Origin: Trifolium pratense
Lineage: Eukaryota > Streptophyta > Magnoliopsida > Fabales > Fabaceae
DNA length: 64,000 nucleotides
Direction of reading: 5' to 3'
NCBI RefSeq assembly: GCF_020283565.1
Contig: NC_060060.1
Location: 34,224,001 to 34,288,000, forward strand
Shown one piece after another: positions 60,571-64,000 of this stretch. A program made the translations under genes and the position numbers. Within the stretch, counting starts at the first letter, position 1. Each line of letters begins with the position of its first letter. Below the pieces are notes generated by a model, which was not told the origin of the DNA, ran no database searches, and saw only the letters and a list, made by a program, of their open reading frames with translations.

Positions 60571-61833
60571 CTACTTCATTAGTACTACTAGTAGTCCTCT
60601 AATTATATTATTATTATTATTATTATATTCCTGAATAATGAATGAATGAATGAGCTTCAATCTGGAATTAAATGTTGTTTGTTCAGGAGTTTATTCCTTT
60701 TTTTGTGCAAATGTTTCTTTTACATAATAATCATAATTCAAGTATGTACAATTTTGCAGAATCTCCAAGTACTAGTCTGTGTTAATTATTACTAGTAAAA
60801 AGCAAAATCATATTTTATTATGGTCTCACATCACCAAACAATAAGTGCATCTTTGATATCACTGTTACTTTTGTTTTGTCGAAATCACGGTTAGTCAGCC
60901 ATAGTACCAGACATGTGTAGATGGATCGCATGATCAAGATTTGTTGTGTTTGCAAATTTGCTTAATATATAATCATATAAGAGTGTTAGTAATTAAATCC
61001 AATGACTTGCAGTTCCTTGACGAAATAATATATAAGGTATGAATGAACTTGCAAGTGACATAAAAAAAAAAGATGCAGAAGAAAGAGTAAGTGGTTGAAT
61101 TAACACACACCACGACAAGGGCAATGACATATTTGAAGTGATTGATTGTAAAGCATAGACAGCTTCTTCAATTGGATATAGAATCGAATCTAGTAGTAAA
61201 TAGTAGCTAGCTAGTATCATTCATTGTACCACGGCAAGGAAAACAGTATCCATCCAATAATGCCGCCTCGTCTGGAATTGGAATCCAATGATATGGTAGT
61301 AATAATAATAATCAGAACAATGTTTTACGTTTGAATTTGCGTTGCAATTGCAATCAGATCTGTCCATTGGTAAAAAAATTATCGCAGCTTTGTCTGTGCG
61401 GACAAGAATAATGACAGAGATAATAATAGTACGAATGCAATGCAATGCAATGCCAATTCTGTTAATTATTATTAGTAGTACTAACAAAGAAAGAAAAGAA
61501 TCAAAATAAAATCAGTCAAAGGGTAAAACAGTAAATCAGATATGAGAAAATAGTTTCCACGTCAAATGTCAATTCAGTTTTCTTGGGAGGAGAAGCTATT
61601 AGAAGTTGAATTGAGAGAAAATAAAAGAGAAGAAAAGAATACTAATAATAAACAGGAAAAAAGGCGAAAGAACAGAAATAGCAAACTAAATTTATCCATT
61701 CCTATGATCTAATCTAATCTAATCTAATCTAATCTGTCTATCTATCTATCTATAATTCTATATCCTTCTCTTTGATCCCAAAATCACTCTCCATTATTAT
61801 ACTTTTGAGCGGTAGACAAAGAAACAAGAATAG
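60571..61833. other. Intergenic and PB1-gene upstream region
   Basis: Non-coding. Contains (ATT)n near 60608 and, at 61706-61754, two adjoining microsatellites (aatct)n and (ctat)n about 80 bp before the PB1 start codon, probably in the promoter or leader. Confidence 0.55.
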
Positions 61834-62961
61834 ATGGAGAAAACAGGCGATGAGTCTCCGAAGAATAAAGTAAAATTCCTTTGCAGTTACGGCGGAAAGG
61901 TTCTTCCAAGACCCTCCGATGGGGTCCTTAAGTATGTCGGTGGCGAGACTCGCGTCGTTTGTGTCCCTCGTGACATCACTTTCTCAGGTAACATCCTATT
62001 CTATTATATTCCTTTCTTTCTCTGTGTCAAATTCAGAATGAAAAAAGAATATGAATGTTTTGTTTGTGTAATAACAATGTAAATATTACCAGAGATGATG
62101 AAGAAGGTGAATGGCATGGTTGATGGAGAGGTGGTGTTCAAGTACCAGGTGATCCCAGAAGAACTTGATGCATTGGTAACAGTTAGAACAGATGAGGATC
62201 TGAAGCACATGATTGAGGAACATGATCGCCACGGGACCAGTGGATCCCCACTGCTTCGCACATTTCTATTCCCTTCAAAGGCGCTTTTGGTTGACACACA
62301 GATTCAAATGCAAGGGCAACCAGCAGCACCACATCCAGTTCTATCTGTTGAACCATATTGGTTAGAGCAACGTTACCTTGATGCCATCAATGGAATAGTC
62401 CGGCGGACAAGCCCCAGGTCTAAGTATGCGCCGCACTCTGCATGTTCTTCACCAAAATCAACCTCCCCAGATGGACATACTAACGCAGAATCGCCCTTCC
62501 ACACCGGTTTGCAGCAGTTACAGCAGAGTAATACAATGCAAAGAGTGAGAAGCTCTCCAAGTCTATCGAACCTAACAAGCACCAGCAGCAACAATACACA
62601 AGCATCACTGCAGCCGGTTGATCATGGTGTTTGTAGTAGTAATAATCATTCTTTACAAAAAAGTAGTAGTTGTCATCATTATCACCACCACCCCCCTCTT
62701 GTTGGATATAGACCCATACAAGAACAAGGGATAGGAATGGGGATGGGAAGGTCATCTCCATGGAATATGAATATGATGATAGATAATAATAATAATAATT
62801 TAAGTAGTAACACTAGCAGCAGTAGGGGTGTTAATTACTATTACTCCACTGCAAACAGACCCCATAAAGCTTATGCCTACCATGATGACTCTGCTGGTCA
62901 TATTAAGGTTGAAAGAGTTCACTCCGTCCCCCGAAGTCCCAAAATGTCTATATGGGAATGA
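61834..62961 (+). CDS. PB1-domain protein (octicosapeptide/Phox/Bem1p family), 340 aa
   Basis: Two exons: 61834-61987 and 62093-62961, junction ..DITFS/EMMKKV.., in frame. The PB1 domain is at about residues 12-110: VKFLCSYGGKVLPRPSDGVL with the basic-cluster Lys, YVGGETRVVCVPRDITF, then FKYQVIPEELDALVTVRTDE and DLKHMIEEHD, the acidic OPCA-like motif. A long disordered tail is rich in Ser, Asn, His and Gln, with the repeated SSP/RSP motifs SPRSKYAPHSACSSPKS, VRSSPSLSNL and a C-terminal VERVHSVPRSPKMSIWE that recurs in this plant family. PB1 domains pair with other PB1 proteins; the partner is unknown. The intron within the PB1 domain is a usual position. Confidence 0.9.
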
Positions 62962-63526
62962 CTATCACACTTCATTCCCCTTAACCTCTCTCAACTAACT
63001 AACTACATTCTTTCATTGGTATATATATATTAGAACAAAAGGGTATCAATTTGTAAATCAGTTAATTGTAAATAAAGTTTTTCATTTTATTTGCTTCCAA
63101 ACTAGGTATAGTGGTTTAAAATTGTAGACTTATACTACTACTTCCATTCTTATGATTGAGAATTGGTTGTTTATATGTTGGGAACCACACCTTCCCCTTA
63201 TTTTGTGGTTTTGTCACTTCTACATCTGGGGTTTTAATATGCTTAACCTAATGGCTAAGCCAACACAACATTATACAAAGTTTTACTATCATCCCTGTTT
63301 AAAAACATGCAAACATCCCTTAGGCAACAGTAAAATCATCTTCATTTTCTCATCAAATTAGGACATTTTCAGCCTGTAAATTTCATTTCATCCACACAAT
63401 ATACCCTGTATTTCACAGACAAAACTTTCCAAGGGTACAGAAACGTCTCCATTGACAAAAATCACTACGAATTTAGCACAAAAGAAGCATAAAATAAGAA
63501 TAATCCTATTGAATAATCTCTATAAC
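62962..63526. other. Intergenic, tail-to-tail
   Basis: 3' flanks of the PB1 and HSP70 genes, with aataaa-like signals after the PB1 stop at about 63070. No gene seen. Confidence 0.5.
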
Positions 63527-63928
63527 TCATTTAGAGTCGGTAAAATCGGCATCAATCACGTCCCCATCAGGTCCCTTGCCTGATGATTCTGATGGACCAG
63601 ACTCACCACCAGGTGGTGTAGGTCCTGCTGGGCCTGCAGCTCCAGGTTGGTTATATAGAGACTGGCCAAGCTGCATAACTTCCTGATTGAGGGCAGCCAT
63701 TGCATCTTTGATAGTTTGGGTTGAACCACCTGAAATAGCATCCTTAAGCTCTCCCAGTTTAGCTTCCACCTTTTCTTTCACAGGGCCAGGAACCTTCTCT
63801 CCTAGCTCTTTCAATTGCTTCTCAGTCTGGTAGACAACAGAGTCCGCTTGGTTCTTGGTGTCTATGGCATCCCTCTTCTCCTTGTCCTCCTTTGAAAATC
63901 TCTCTGCCTCCTTGACCATCCTCTCAAC
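63527..63928 (-). CDS. Chloroplast stromal HSP70, last exon (partial)
   Basis: The exon begins after a gatatacag acceptor at 63929 and ends with TGA at 63527-63529. It reads VERMVKEAERFSKEDKEKRD, AIDTKNQADSVVYQTEKQLK, ELGEKVPGPVKEKVEAKLGE and on through a Pro/Gly-rich linker to GDVIDADFTDSK. This is the helical lid of the substrate-binding domain of a DnaK-type chaperone. The GDVIDADFTDSK end is characteristic of plastid stromal HSP70 (cpHsc70) and cyanobacterial DnaK, not of cytosolic (EEVD) or ER (HDEL) forms. The rest of the gene lies beyond 64000. The sequence before 63928 also stays open on this strand but lacks homology and is read as intron. Confidence 0.93.
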   Translation of the reverse strand, partial: VERMVKEAERFSKEDKEKRDAIDTKNQADSVVYQTEKQLKELGEKVPGPVKEKVEAKLGELKDAISGGSTQTIKDAMAALNQEVMQLGQSLYNQPGAAGPAGPTPPGGESGPSESSGKGPDGDVIDADFTDSK

Positions 63929-64000
63929 CTGTATATCATTTAAGAGATTATCATACGCTTCAGAACAGCTTCCAAGTTCCAACATCAAATGGTCCATAAT

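Overview
The window is nuclear DNA of a flowering plant. Genes carry GT-AG introns, the base composition is AT-rich, and the intergenic space is packed with plant transposon remnants. The repeat types (short legume SINEs, hAT and Mutator-like MITEs, Helitrons carrying replication-protein-A-like genes, solo LTRs with Maximus/SIRE-like character) and the protein sequences suggest a papilionoid legume of the Medicago/Trifolium type. That placement is an inference; nothing here proves the species. No operons, CRISPR arrays or prokaryotic signals are present.

Layout. 1-527 (+): last three exons of a TruA-type tRNA pseudouridine synthase. 1900-6242 (-): a seven-exon bromodomain protein. 6739-14618: a complete-looking Helitron of 7.9 kb with TC and CTAG termini. 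It has picked up pieces of several host genes (an RRM protein, the ubiquitin-activating enzyme E1, one unidentified antisense fragment and one N-terminal fragment) next to a replication-factor-A-like OB-fold gene. 14619-22277: gene desert built from a SINE, a large foldback element, two hAT MITEs inserted close together, an LTR fragment and a second Helitron end. 22278-22943 (+): a DMP (DUF679) membrane protein. 24206-28908 (-): a BAM3-type CLAVATA1-family receptor kinase. 29-48 kb: a second repeat-rich desert. It holds a 2.34-kb TIR element whose core is a higher-order array of about 18 small hairpins, two solo LTRs, decayed reverse-transcriptase-like and NOG1 pseudogenes, and several MITEs. 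48506-49062 (+): a small single-pass membrane protein of unknown function. 50036-57104 (-): a seven-exon MACPF-domain protein whose introns carry a solo LTR and a hAT MITE containing a run of 33 G. 60103-60570 (+): a small conserved plant protein of unknown function. 61834-62961 (+): a PB1-domain protein. 63527-63928 (-): last exon of a chloroplast stromal HSP70.

The genes do not form a pathway. They are unrelated housekeeping, chromatin, receptor and membrane genes separated by transposon-rich DNA. Exon coordinates below come from following splice sites and reading frame by eye; every junction given keeps frame. Element boundaries are set by matching terminal motifs with target-site duplications (TSDs).

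The most interesting material is structural: the hairpin-array TIR element at 31.3-33.7 kb, the gene-capturing Helitron, a set of six very short insertions made of little more than a poly(A/T) tract between direct repeats, and a tandem duplication that copied a splice acceptor of the bromodomain gene.
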